This document shows, piece by piece, positions 7,171 through 15,442 of a stretch of DNA of 64,000 nt (positions within the stretch are counted from its first letter, which is position 1; each line of letters opens with the position of its first letter). Source of the stretch: CAZWLY01 sp964634465. GTDB lineage: Bacteria; Desulfobacterota; Desulfarculia; G963662305. The DNA is taken from positions 1-64,000 of the forward strand of contig CAZWLY010000010.1 of NCBI GenBank assembly GCA_964634465.1, written 5' to 3'. A program made the translations under genes and the position numbers. The notes under the pieces were generated by a model. It was not told where the DNA came from and did no database searches. It saw nothing but the letters and a program-made list of their open reading frames with translations.

Positions 7171-7243
7171 TGAAGCTTCGGGGAGTCGCGCCTGTCGCCG
7201 GGGGTTTACGCCCCGAGGCTCCCATAGAGACGGGAAAAGAAGC
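7171..7243. repeat. Nested palindromic element, possible dispersed repeat
   Basis: GAAGC/GCTTC ends enclose GGGAG (7181-7185) paired to CTCCC (7219-7223), with an inner hairpin CGGGG (7199-7203)/CCCCG (7211-7215). It lies immediately downstream of the minus-strand HDOD gene. Its compact shape resembles an intergenic repeat or structured RNA. No second copy is present in this window. Confidence 0.35.
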
Positions 7244-7245
7244 GG

Positions 7246-8085
7246 TTAGGCCTCCCAGTCGCCCGCGGTGAGGGCCGAGTCGAGGGCCGAGTGGACCTCG
7301 GGGACCAATTCGTCCAGGTCGTCCAGGGTCAGGCCCAGCCGCTCCAGCGACCCCGACTCGAGCGGGGTGACCCAGACGTCCTGATTGAAACCGAGTCCCC
7401 GGGCCTTGGCCAGAATGTCGGCCAGGTGGACCACGGTGGTCGCGATGGGCACCTTTTTGGCCTGGGAGGGGCGGTGGTGGAACATGATCGGCTCGATCAG
7501 GCTGTCGGGCAGTTTCCAGGCCTCGGCCAGCCAGGCGCCCACCTCGGGGTGGGTGAAGCCCAACACCTCCTCCTCCGCCTCCAGGCTGAACTTGCCGCCG
7601 GCGATGATGGCCATGATCGCTTCCAGATCGTCGGCCATCTGGACCGACATGACCACCTTGCCCAGATCGTGCAACAGGCCGGCCAGGTTGATCTCCTCCG
7701 GATCGTCCAGGTCGAGCCGGGAGGCGATGATGCCGGCCGCGGTGGCCGTGCCCAGCGAGTGGGTCCACAGGTCGGCCGCCTTGCGCTGGAGCATGTCGAA
7801 GACAGAGGAGGTGAGGATCAGGCCCTTGATGATGTTGAAGCCCAACAGCACCAGGGCCTGGCCGACCGAGGAGACGCGCCGGGAAAAGCCGTAGAAGGCG
7901 CTGTTGGCCAGTTTGAGCACCTTGGCCGAGAGAACCTGGTCCTGGGAGATCAACCGACCGATATCCTCGGCCGAGTACTGGTTGGACTCGACCATCCGGC
8001 TGATCTTCTCCAGCATGCCCGGAAGGGTGGGCAGATTCCTGATGATCTTGACTTTTTTTCTGGCCGTCTCGGCGTCGATGCTCAT
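7246..8085 (-). CDS. HDOD domain signalling protein
   Basis: A 279-residue stand-alone HDOD protein. Residues 15-215 contain the family features NLPTLPGMLEKISRMV, QVLSAKVLKLANSAFYG, VSSVGQALVLLGFNIIKGL and LAGLLHDLGKVVM, then HHRPS. The HD pair survives at H-D in LLHDLGK, but the full phosphohydrolase set is not obvious. HDOD proteins usually act as non-catalytic modules in signalling and motility. The ATG at 8085 is preferred; the frame extends six codons further to 8103 without a better start. Confidence 0.85.
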   Translation of the reverse strand: MSIDAETARKKVKIIRNLPTLPGMLEKISRMVESNQYSAEDIGRLISQDQVLSAKVLKLANSAFYGFSRRVSSVGQALVLLGFNIIKGLILTSSVFDMLQRKAADLWTHSLGTATAAGIIASRLDLDDPEEINLAGLLHDLGKVVMSVQMADDLEAIMAIIAGGKFSLEAEEEVLGFTHPEVGAWLAEAWKLPDSLIEPIMFHHRPSQAKKVPIATTVVHLADILAKARGLGFNQDVWVTPLESGSLERLGLTLDDLDELVPEVHSALDSALTAGDWEA

Positions 8086-8150
8086 AAATCGTTTCCCGGT
8101 CAATCAGGTTAAAAGTAGACCAAGCCTGCCGATCAGGCAAGGCCCAAAGC

Positions 8151-8188
8151 TTGACAACGACCCCGCCCCAGTCCATTATGGGTGGGGT
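8151..8188 (+). promoter_or_regulatory. Promoter with overlapping palindrome, TAXI transporter operon
   Basis: A perfect -35 TTGACA (8151-8156) and -10 CATTAT (8174-8179) are separated by 17 bp. An imperfect inverted repeat, GACCCCGCCCCA on the left and TGGGTGGGGTC on the right, spans the -10. It could be an operator for a repressor. Confidence 0.6.
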
Positions 8189-8234
8189 CAGGACCGGGTT
8201 TTTCCTTTTCCCACAACCGAATAAGGAGGCCTCG

Positions 8235-8651
8235 ATGATGGGGAGACGACTAGCCGTCGTAATGATTTTGTTGTTTGCGGCCGCCGCCATGGCCGGCTGC
8301 GCCGAACTGCCCAAGATGACGGGTCCGGCCGCCCCTTCCTGCTCGGCCAAAGCCAAGTATGAAATCGCCTACCAGGCCGAGGTGGTCAAGGTGGACTGCC
8401 TGATCAAAAAGTACAAGGGCGTGCCGTCGCTCTACTTTGAAGTGACTCTCAAAAACACCGGCGCGCAGGCCTACCGCTATCGGGTCAACATCTTTCTGCC
8501 CAATGGCAAGGCGGTCGGGGGTCTGGTGCCCCGGAAGGGCAAACCGCCGGTGGTCAAGCCGGGCCAAGTGGTCACGGTCAAGTACCCGTTCAAGGGCCTG
8601 GCCACCAAACCCAAGTCCTTCGAGTTGATCGTCAAGACCCTGGGCAATTAA
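8235..8651 (+). CDS. Small lipoprotein
   Basis: A 138-residue protein with a lipoprotein signal (MMGRRLAVVMILLFAAAAMAGC; lipobox AMAGC, lipidated C22). A beta-sandwich-like domain follows (VPSLYFEVTLKNTGAQAYRYRVNIFLPNGK), resembling FxLYD-type domains that fold outside the cytoplasm. AAGGAGG (8223-8229) precedes the ATG by 5 nt. It is the first gene of the operon, 12 bp before the TAXI receptor gene. A role in assembling or stabilising the transporter at the membrane is inference. Confidence 0.75.
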   Translation: MMGRRLAVVMILLFAAAAMAGCAELPKMTGPAAPSCSAKAKYEIAYQAEVVKVDCLIKKYKGVPSLYFEVTLKNTGAQAYRYRVNIFLPNGKAVGGLVPRKGKPPVVKPGQVVTVKYPFKGLATKPKSFELIVKTLGN

Positions 8652-8663
8652 GGAGAGGCGACC

Positions 8664-9638
8664 ATGAAGCGTAAGATTCTGATCATCGGCGCTTTGGCAG
8701 CGATATTGGCCCTGGCCCTGGCCGCTCCGGCCTTGGCTCGGACGACCTTCATCTCCATCGGCACCGGCGGCACCGGCGGCGTCTACTATCCCTACGGCGG
8801 CGGTCTGGCCGAGATCTGGTCCAAGTACATCCCCGGCGTCAAGGCGGTGGCCGAGGTGACCGGCGCCTCGGTGGAGAACGTCAAGCTGGCCCACAAGGGC
8901 GAGACGGTCATCGGCGAGGTGATGGGCGGCGTGGCCCTGGACGCCTACCGGGGCGTGGGCAAGTTCAAGGGCAAGAAGGCCAATATTCTGGGCATGGGCA
9001 TCATGTACCCCAACCTGATGCAGGTCGTGGCCCTCAAAAAGAGCGGCCTCAAGAACATCGCCGACATCAAGGGCAAGGTGGTCTCCATCGGCTCGCCCGG
9101 CAGCGGCACGGCGTTCATGGCCGAGATCGTCCTCAAGGCGCTGGGCATCCCCCTGGATTCGATCAAGGTCCGGCGGCTTTCCTTCAACGAGAACGCCAAC
9201 GCCCTTCGTGACGGAACGATCGACGTCGGCTTCTGGGTCGTCGCCCCGGGCACCAGCTCGATCATGGATCTGAGCACCACCCACGACATCGTCGTCTTGA
9301 ACTTCACCCCCGAGCAGCAGGCCAAGGTCAAGGCGGCCAAGAGCACCTACAACGCCGTGGTTCTGAAAGGCGGCACCTACCGGGGCGTGGACGCCGACGT
9401 CCAGTCGGTGGGCGTGTGGAACGTCTTGATCTGCCAGAGGGACCTGCCGGAAGACCTAGTCTACAACCTGGTCAAGGTTCTTTACGAGCACAACGACTTC
9501 ATGAGGAAGATCCACCCCTCGGCCGGCTACACCACGCCGGAGAACGCAGTCAAGTACTCGCCGATTCCGCTCCATCCCGGTCTGATCAAGTACCTGAAGG
9601 AGAAGGGAATCCAAGTTCCGGCCAAACTGGTGCCGTAA
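8664..9638 (+). CDS. TRAP transporter solute receptor, TAXI family
   Basis: A 324-residue periplasmic binding protein. It has a signal peptide (residues 1-25, cleavage near PALA-RT) followed by the TAXI signature FISIGTGGTGGVYYPYGGGLAE. Later motifs include GSPGSGTAFMAEIVLKALGI and LRDGTIDVGFWV. It captures the substrate and passes it to the fused TRAP permease encoded two genes downstream. The ligand is unknown; TAXI receptors commonly bind glutamate, 2-oxoglutarate or other small acids. Confidence 0.92.
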   Translation: MKRKILIIGALAAILALALAAPALARTTFISIGTGGTGGVYYPYGGGLAEIWSKYIPGVKAVAEVTGASVENVKLAHKGETVIGEVMGGVALDAYRGVGKFKGKKANILGMGIMYPNLMQVVALKKSGLKNIADIKGKVVSIGSPGSGTAFMAEIVLKALGIPLDSIKVRRLSFNENANALRDGTIDVGFWVVAPGTSSIMDLSTTHDIVVLNFTPEQQAKVKAAKSTYNAVVLKGGTYRGVDADVQSVGVWNVLICQRDLPEDLVYNLVKVLYEHNDFMRKIHPSAGYTTPENAVKYSPIPLHPGLIKYLKEKGIQVPAKLVP

Positions 9639-9648
9639 CCATTTGACC

Positions 9649-10203
9649 ATGAAAAGACCGAGGTCGGCCCGGCCGGTCGCTGTAGCGCTGGTCGGGCTGG
9701 CCCTGATCATCACCGCCGCGGCGTTTCTTCCCGGCGGCGTCGAATTGACCATCGCCCCCAGAGAAGGCGGCCGGCCGATTTTGGTGGTCCCGCTGGAGCC
9801 TGGGGAGCGCTTCACGCTCCACTACTACCACTCGGTCGAGGAGGCTCCCATCTGGGAGGAGCTGAGCGTAGACGCCGAGGGCACGATCTACATCGAAGAG
9901 GAGCGTTATCTGAAATTCGGGGCCGGGTTGGGCCACATTCCCGGCCGGGGCCGGCTGGGGAGAAGAGGACCCTACGAGGTCATCGAGGACATGCACCACC
10001 CGCTGGGCGAGTTCGTGCTGCGGGTGGGCTCCTTGGGGGTCGATCACACCATCGTCTGGCGCGGGGCCCGGGTCAACCTGTCCAGGGTGGCGGCCGGCCA
10101 GGCGGTCACGGTCAGGGCCCGGCCGATCAACCTGCTTAGAAAGCTGTGGCGGCTGGTGTGGCCCGACGAGACGACCCCGAAGCCAGGCCCGAAACAGGAT
10201 TAG
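9649..10203 (+). CDS. DUF1850 family protein
   Basis: A 184-residue protein with one N-terminal membrane anchor or uncleaved signal (VAVALVGLALIITAAAFLP). The DUF1850 core follows: FTLHYYHSVEEAPIWEELSV, with a later DMHHPLGEFVLRVGS. DUF1850 genes are almost always found between a TAXI receptor and a fused TRAP permease, as here, so a role as an accessory transporter component is likely. The ATG at 9649 is chosen over a TTG two codons upstream. Confidence 0.82.
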   Translation: MKRPRSARPVAVALVGLALIITAAAFLPGGVELTIAPREGGRPILVVPLEPGERFTLHYYHSVEEAPIWEELSVDAEGTIYIEEERYLKFGAGLGHIPGRGRLGRRGPYEVIEDMHHPLGEFVLRVGSLGVDHTIVWRGARVNLSRVAAGQAVTVRARPINLLRKLWRLVWPDETTPKPGPKQD

Positions 10204-10206
10204 AGG

Positions 10207-12276
10207 ATGTCCGACCACGATCAGCTTACAGGCCGAAAGCCGGAACTGGAGATCACCCCAGCGGGCGAAGGAGCGCCGCCGGACGCGAACCAAACCCTGG
10301 TCAAGACCCTGGCCGTGGCCGTTTCGGCGGTGGCCATCGCCCTGAGCCTCTTCCAGCTCTGGACGGCCGGGCTTCACGCCCTGACCGCACTCAGGCTGCG
10401 CTCCCTCCACCTGGCCGCCATCCTGACCCTGACCTTCCTGCTGCGCCCGCCCTTTCAGGGGGCGCGCAAGGACAAGTTCACCATCTGGCTCTTCATCGAC
10501 CTGATCCTGATCGGGGCGAGCATCTACTCGGTGGCCTACATCCACATCAATTTGATCGAGATATTCGACCGCCAGGGCGACTGGCTGCCGGCCGACCGGA
10601 TCGTCAGCGTCATCGGTATCCTCCTGGTTCTGGAGGCCTGTCGGCGGGTGATCGGCAACATCATGACAGCCATCTGCGTCGCCTTCCTGCTCTACGCCTA
10701 CTTCGGGCCGTGGATGCCGGAGCTGATCATCCACAAGGGCTACTCGGTGGAGCGCATCTCGACCACGCTGTGGCTGACCACCGAGGGCATCTACGGCCTG
10801 CCGCTGGGCGTGGCCGCGACCTTCGTCTTCGTCTTCGTTCTGTTCGGGGCGTTTCTGGAGACCACCGGCGGCGGCAACTTCTTCATCAACATCGCCTATG
10901 CGCTCACCGGCCGCTTCTCCGGCGGCCCGGCCAAGACATCGGTCATCGCCTCCGGTTTCATGGGCTCTGTCTCCGGCTCGGCCGTGGGCAACGTGGTCGC
11001 CACCGGCTCGTTCACCATCCCGATGATGAAGAAGGTCGGCTACCGCCCCCACGTGGCCGGGGCGATCGAGGCAGCCGCCTCCACCGGCGGCCAGTTGATG
11101 CCGCCGATCATGGGCGCCGGCGCGTTTTTGATGGCCGAGTACACCAACACCAGCTACCTGACCATCATCAAGGTCGCCCTCTTCCCGGCCATCCTCTACT
11201 ACCTGACCGTCCTTTTGTTCGTCCACTTCGAGGCCCAGAAGCACGGCCTCCTGGGCCAGCCCAAAGAGGCCCTGCCCCGGCTGTGGAGCACCATCAGGGA
11301 CGGCCTCCACTTCATCGTTCCGGTGGGGATTCTGATCTACACCCTGGTGGCCAACTACTCGCCGATGAGGGCCGGCTTCGTGGCCGTGGTCTCCACCTTT
11401 CTGGCCAGTCTGATCGCCAACGGCGTCAGGTCCGCCGTCGGCCAGTTGGAGCTGGAGCCGGGGCGGACGGGCCGGCTCAGCCCCGGCCGCTTCGCCCTCA
11501 AGGAGATCGTCGATCTCAGGCGCGCCCTGGAGGCCGGGGCCAAGAACGCGATCATGGTCTCGGTGGCCTGCGCCGCGGCCGGGATCATCGTCGGCATGGT
11601 CACCCTGACCGGGATGGGGCTCAAGTTCTCCAGCCTGGTCCTCGACTTGAGCTTCGGGATCGAGGTCCTGGCCATTCTCCTGATCGGGGCCGCGTCACTG
11701 GTTTTGGGCATGGGCCTGCCGGTGACGGCGTCCTACATCGTCTTGGCCACCCTGGCCGGCCCGGCCCTTTTGGACCTGGGCGTGCCGCTGCTGGTGACCC
11801 ACATGATCGTCTTCTGGTACTCCCAGGACGCCAACGTCACCCCGCCGGTCTCCCTGGCCAGCTTCGCCGGGGCCGGCGTGGCTGGGGCCAACCCGATGCG
11901 GACCGCCTTCACCTCCTGGAAACTGGCCAAAGGGCTCTACATCATCCCCATCGTCATGGCCTACCGGCCACTTCTGGGCGTGGGCAAGAACCACTCGCTC
12001 CTCAACTGGCCGACCATCGAGGTGATCGCGGCCACGGCGGTGGGGCTCATCGCCTTCGCCGCCGCCCTGGACCGCTATTTCTTCCGCCGGGCCACCATCT
12101 TCGAGACGATCATGTTCGTCGTCGCCGCGGCCGGTCTCTTCTGGCCGGACATCACCCTGCCCGGCGGGACGCACATCCCCGGCTGGCTGACCGATATCGG
12201 CGGGGCGGCGGTGTTGGGCGCGGCCATCCTGATCCAGAAATCGCGGGGGCCCGACCCGCCCGCGAAAACGAGTTAG
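10207..12276 (+). CDS. TRAP transporter permease, fused DctQM type
   Basis: A 689-residue polytopic membrane protein. The N-terminal part carries about five membrane segments corresponding to the small DctQ-like subunit. The rest is a DctM-like large subunit with typical stretches GLPLGVAATFVFVFVLFGAFLETTGG, SGSAVGNVVATGSFTIPMMKKVGY and MGLPVTASYIVLA. It uses an ion gradient to import the substrate captured by the TAXI receptor. It starts 3 bp after the DUF1850 gene and closes the four-gene operon. Confidence 0.92.
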   Translation: MSDHDQLTGRKPELEITPAGEGAPPDANQTLVKTLAVAVSAVAIALSLFQLWTAGLHALTALRLRSLHLAAILTLTFLLRPPFQGARKDKFTIWLFIDLILIGASIYSVAYIHINLIEIFDRQGDWLPADRIVSVIGILLVLEACRRVIGNIMTAICVAFLLYAYFGPWMPELIIHKGYSVERISTTLWLTTEGIYGLPLGVAATFVFVFVLFGAFLETTGGGNFFINIAYALTGRFSGGPAKTSVIASGFMGSVSGSAVGNVVATGSFTIPMMKKVGYRPHVAGAIEAAASTGGQLMPPIMGAGAFLMAEYTNTSYLTIIKVALFPAILYYLTVLLFVHFEAQKHGLLGQPKEALPRLWSTIRDGLHFIVPVGILIYTLVANYSPMRAGFVAVVSTFLASLIANGVRSAVGQLELEPGRTGRLSPGRFALKEIVDLRRALEAGAKNAIMVSVACAAAGIIVGMVTLTGMGLKFSSLVLDLSFGIEVLAILLIGAASLVLGMGLPVTASYIVLATLAGPALLDLGVPLLVTHMIVFWYSQDANVTPPVSLASFAGAGVAGANPMRTAFTSWKLAKGLYIIPIVMAYRPLLGVGKNHSLLNWPTIEVIAATAVGLIAFAAALDRYFFRRATIFETIMFVVAAAGLFWPDITLPGGTHIPGWLTDIGGAAVLGAAILIQKSRGPDPPAKTS

Positions 12277-12313
12277 GATCGCGCCCCGAAAAGGCTTCGG
12301 AACGAACGACCCG

Positions 12314-12432
12314 GCCGCAAGCGACGGGGGACGGGCAATAGATGCGGCGTCGTTCTTCTTCGCCGCAAGCGGCGGGGAATGAACTCCTGGTGGGAGATAG
12401 ACCCCTCGCGGGGAATGAGTCCCCATGGGGGT
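12314..12432. repeat. Dispersed palindromic repeat, copy A
   Basis: Shares about 70 nt with copy B at 14205-14302, including GATGCGG, GTCGTTCTTCTTCGCCGC and AAGCG(G/A)CGGGGAATGAAC. A second partial unit (GCGGGGAATGAGTCCCC) follows at 12408. Both units can form hairpins. The stretch 12277-12578 otherwise contains only a possible weak promoter (TTTACA at 12472) for the ligase gene. Confidence 0.7.
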
Positions 12433-12578
12433 CAACCGACAAAAGAGGCGACGCTCCAGAGGGGAACACAGTTTACAACACGTTTAGCCGACTGGACATT
12501 CGGCCGCCGAACGCCTATCCTGCCTTCTTGACCGCCGGCCGCCGGCGGCTGAAGCCCTATCGACAAACGAGGACGAAG

Positions 12579-14162
12579 ATGAACATTTCGGTGACGCTAA
12601 ACAAGACGATCAGGCTCTTTCCTCACAAGGAGGCGCTGGTGGAGGGCGAAACCCGCTACACCTACGCCGAGGTCGGCCGCCGGGTGCGGCGACTGGCCCA
12701 GGCTTTCGACTCGCTGGGGCTTAAAGCCGGAGAGACCGTCTCCATCGTCGCCCCCAACTCGATCGCCTTCTTCGAGGCCTATTACGCCTGCGCCTACCTG
12801 GGCCTGGTCCTGAATCCGATCAACTTCCGGCTGCTGGGTCCGGAGATCGCCTACATTCTAAACGACTCCAAGGCCAAGCTGGCCCTCGTCCACGCCCAGT
12901 TCTCCGAGCCGTTCCGGGAGGCGCTTCGCTCCGCGCCTTCGCTCAAGCGCGTCGTCTGGCTCGGTCCCGGCTCGCCCCGGACGAGCCAGGCCGAGAACCT
13001 CTATTACGAGGAGCTGTTGGCCAGCCAGGAGGGCGGTTTCGCCCCACCCGCGCCGGTTGGGGACGAAAATCCCGCCCACCTCTACTACACCTCGGGCACC
13101 ACCGGCCGGCCCAAGGGGGTGGTGTTGACCCACAAAAACGTCACCAGCCACGCCCTGGCCGCCATCGCCGAACTCAAGCTGACCGACGCCGACACCTGGT
13201 TCCACGTGGCGCCGATGTTCCATCTGGCCGACGCCTGGGCCTGCTTCGCCCTGACCTGGGTCGGCGGCAGGCACGTCATGCTGCCCGAGTTCGACGCCGG
13301 CAAGATCCTGGAGCTGATCGAGAAAGAAAAGATCACCTCGACCAACCTCATCCCGACCATGATCACCATGATGCTCAACCACCCGGACCTCGAAAAGCGC
13401 GACTACGGAAGCCTGCGCTTCATCGCCTCGGGCGGCGCGCCCATCGCCCCGGAGACGGTCCGGGCCATCATCGACGCCTTCGGCTGCCAATACGTTCAGA
13501 CCTACGGCCTGACCGAGACCTCGCCCTACTGCACCGTCTGCTTGCCCAAGGATCACCTCAAGGACCTGCCCCGGGAGGAGTTGCTGAAGATCATCTCCCG
13601 GACCGGCCGGGAGTTCCTCAGCATCGAGCTCAGGGTAGTGGACGACCAGGGTCGCGACGTGCCGCCCGACGACAAGACGGTCGGCGAGATCTGGGTCAGG
13701 GGCGATTCGGTCACGCCCGGTTACTGGAACCTGCCCGAAGAGACGGCGGCCGCCTTCGAGGACGGCTGGTTCAAGACCGGCGACCTGGCCGTGATCGATC
13801 AGGAAGGCTACGTCAACATCGTCGATCGCAAGAAGGACATCATCATCAGCGGCGGCGAGAACATCTTCTCCACCGAGGTCGAGTACGCTCTCTACGAGCA
13901 CCCGGCCGTGTTGGAGTGCGCCGTCATCGGCGTGCCCGATCCCAAGTGGGGCGAGGCGGTCAAGGCGGTGGTGGTCAAAAAGGAGGGCCGGGAGGTCACC
14001 GCCGAGGAGCTCATCGCCCTGGTCAAAGACCGGCTGGCCTCCTACAAGGCCCCCAAGAGCGTCGATTTCGTCGCCGAGTTGCCCAAAACCGGCTCGGGCA
14101 AGATCATGAAACGGGCCCTGAAGGACAAATACTGGGCCGGCTGGGACAAGCGGGTCGGCTGA
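12579..14162 (+). CDS. Long/medium-chain acyl-CoA ligase (AMP-forming)
   Basis: A 527-residue adenylate-forming enzyme that activates a carboxylic acid with ATP and CoA. Motifs in order are YYTSGTTGRPKGVVLTHKN (about residues 168-186), the acyl-site region FIASGGAPIAPE, QTYGLTETSP, GEIWVRGDSVTPGYWNLPE, DGWFKTGDLAVID, and the C-terminal catalytic lysine region LPKTGSGKIMKRALK. The ATG at 12579 follows ACGAGGA by a few nucleotides and matches the usual N-terminus (NKTIRLFPHKEALVEG). It is flanked on both sides by the palindromic repeat. The following gene is a hydroxyacyl-CoA dehydrogenase, which suggests fatty or branched acid oxidation. Confidence 0.92.
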   Translation: MNISVTLNKTIRLFPHKEALVEGETRYTYAEVGRRVRRLAQAFDSLGLKAGETVSIVAPNSIAFFEAYYACAYLGLVLNPINFRLLGPEIAYILNDSKAKLALVHAQFSEPFREALRSAPSLKRVVWLGPGSPRTSQAENLYYEELLASQEGGFAPPAPVGDENPAHLYYTSGTTGRPKGVVLTHKNVTSHALAAIAELKLTDADTWFHVAPMFHLADAWACFALTWVGGRHVMLPEFDAGKILELIEKEKITSTNLIPTMITMMLNHPDLEKRDYGSLRFIASGGAPIAPETVRAIIDAFGCQYVQTYGLTETSPYCTVCLPKDHLKDLPREELLKIISRTGREFLSIELRVVDDQGRDVPPDDKTVGEIWVRGDSVTPGYWNLPEETAAAFEDGWFKTGDLAVIDQEGYVNIVDRKKDIIISGGENIFSTEVEYALYEHPAVLECAVIGVPDPKWGEAVKAVVVKKEGREVTAEELIALVKDRLASYKAPKSVDFVAELPKTGSGKIMKRALKDKYWAGWDKRVG

Positions 14163-14204
14163 CCGGGCGCAAGCCGGGCGCCGCACCCCGGAAGTGATTG
14201 ACAA

Positions 14205-14302
14205 ATGAACAACCCCGCCGCAAGCGACTGGGTATGGGCGGCGGATGCGGAGTCGTTCTTCTTCGCCGCAAGCGACGGGGAATGAACCCCCGTGGGGGTT
14301 CA
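14205..14302. repeat. Dispersed palindromic repeat, copy B
   Basis: Begins with AACAACCCCGCCGCAAGCGA, also found inverted in copy C (59524-59582), and continues with the block shared with copy A. It ends in a perfect hairpin GAACCCCC-GT-GGGGGTTC (14285-14302). Confidence 0.72.
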
Positions 14303-14344
14303 AGCGGTCGGCGGCCGAGCCTGGGGATAAGGAGGGAGGCGATC

Positions 14345-15244
14345 ATGGCGGAAAAGATCGAGAAGGTGGCCGTACTGGGGCTGGGGGTTCTGGGAGCCCA
14401 GATCGCGGCCCAGTCGGCGGCCTCGGGGTATGAGGTCTTTGGTTACGACCCCGACGAAGGCGTATTCAAACACTCCATCGACGCCTGTCTGGCGGTGGAC
14501 CACTCCAAGGTCAGGCCGTCGCCGGTCGATGTCGGTCGGTGGCCCGAAGCGGCCGAAAAAGTCAAGATCCGTTCCAGTCTGGCCGAAGCGGTCGCCGAGG
14601 CCGACTTGGTCATCGAGGCGGTGCCCGAAAAACTGGAGCTGAAGCTGGAGGTCTGGCGGGAGATCGACCGGGCCGCCCCGCCCCGAGCCATCCTGGCCAC
14701 CAACTCCTCTTCCCTTCCCGTCTCCAAGCTGGAGGGGGCGACCGGCCGGCCGGAGAGGTGCCTCAACATCCACTTCTATCGCCCGGACCTGGGGCAGACC
14801 ATGGCCGACGTCATGGGCGGCTCCAAGACCACGCCCGAGGTGCTGGAGGCCGGCCGGGAGTTCGTTCGCTCCCTGGGGCTGATCCCGCTCAAGGTCCAAA
14901 AGGAGCTGCTGGGCTTCTGCTTCAACCGGGTCTGGCGGGCGATAAAGCGGGAGACGCTGTACATGTGGGCCGGCGGCTACGTCGATTTCAGAGACGTGGA
15001 CCGGGCCTGGATGATCTTCACCGGCAACTCCTGGGGTCCCTTCAGCCTCATGGACGCGGTCGGCCTGGATGTGGTCTGGGACATCGAGATGGTCTACTAC
15101 AACGAATCCAAAGACCCCAAAGACCACCCGCCCCAGGCCCTCAAGGAGATGATCGAAGCCGGCAAGCTGGGCGTCAAAACCGGCCAGGGCTTCTACACTT
15201 ACCCCGACCCGGAGTACCTTCGGCCCGACTTCCTGGAGCCGTAA
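14345..15244 (+). CDS. 3-hydroxyacyl-CoA dehydrogenase family protein
   Basis: A 299-residue NAD-dependent dehydrogenase. The N-terminal Rossmann domain has GLGVLGAQIA (residues 11-20) and the acidic end of strand two (GYDPD). The central motif NIHFYRPDLGQ holds the likely catalytic histidine. The C-terminal domain contains GFCFNRVWRAIKRE and ends with GVKTGQGFYTYPDPEY, typical of HBDH-type enzymes. It oxidises a 3-hydroxyacyl-CoA to the 3-keto form. AAGGAGGGAGG lies just upstream. The HFFNP motif of the classical family is HFYRP here, so the substrate may be atypical. Confidence 0.85.
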   Translation: MAEKIEKVAVLGLGVLGAQIAAQSAASGYEVFGYDPDEGVFKHSIDACLAVDHSKVRPSPVDVGRWPEAAEKVKIRSSLAEAVAEADLVIEAVPEKLELKLEVWREIDRAAPPRAILATNSSSLPVSKLEGATGRPERCLNIHFYRPDLGQTMADVMGGSKTTPEVLEAGREFVRSLGLIPLKVQKELLGFCFNRVWRAIKRETLYMWAGGYVDFRDVDRAWMIFTGNSWGPFSLMDAVGLDVVWDIEMVYYNESKDPKDHPPQALKEMIEAGKLGVKTGQGFYTYPDPEYLRPDFLEP

Positions 15245-15288
15245 CAGCCCCGCCGCCGAGACGACCTGGCGGCTCGACCTTTCCCCGG

Positions 15289-15308
15289 CCGGGCCCGTCT
15301 CGGCCCGG
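15289..15308 (+). terminator. GC hairpin after the dehydrogenase gene
   Basis: CCGGGCC (15289-15295) pairs with GGCCCGG (15302-15308) around six bases, within a longer CCCC/GGGG-flanked palindrome. There is no T-run, so termination is tentative. Confidence 0.4.
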
Positions 15309-15351
15309 GAGAGGGGAGCTGTGTTCTCCTCCGGACCGCCTTTCGGACCGC

Positions 15352-15380
15352 TTGACTGGGTCGGATAAAAAAATGATGAT
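15352..15380 (+). promoter_or_regulatory. Promoter of the DUF362 gene
   Basis: -35 TTGACT (15352-15357) and -10 GATGAT (15375-15380) with a 17-bp spacer in a locally AT-rich patch. Confidence 0.5.
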
Positions 15381-15442
15381 AAATTGACGACTCACGCCGT
15401 CAGCCAGGCAAACCGGTCACCCCCTTCGGAGGAAGAACGATC

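Larger units (their letters stand above)
6904..7245. other. Gene-free region with several hairpins
   Basis: No protein gene is supported. The stretch holds a small hairpin CTCCGC/GCGGAG (6915-6930), a very stable one (7020-7043), an intrinsic terminator on plus (7124-7153), and a larger nested structure (7171-7243) next to the end of the HDOD gene. The frame starting at 7052 looks like a spurious reading of this structured DNA. Confidence 0.6.

Noticed and set aside
7052..7249. A 65-codon rightward frame in the hairpin-rich gap
   Set aside because: It crosses a terminator and palindromes, has no ribosome site, and looks like a reading of structured DNA.
10146..12341. Long frame overlapping the fused TRAP permease in another reading frame
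   Set aside because: It is rich in Arg, Gly, Pro and His, as expected for a GC-rich shadow, while the other frame encodes a clear TRAP permease.
12342..12578. A 79-codon N-terminal extension of the acyl-CoA ligase
   Set aside because: It lies in the palindromic repeat, has no family similarity, and a well-placed ATG with ribosome site exists at 12579.
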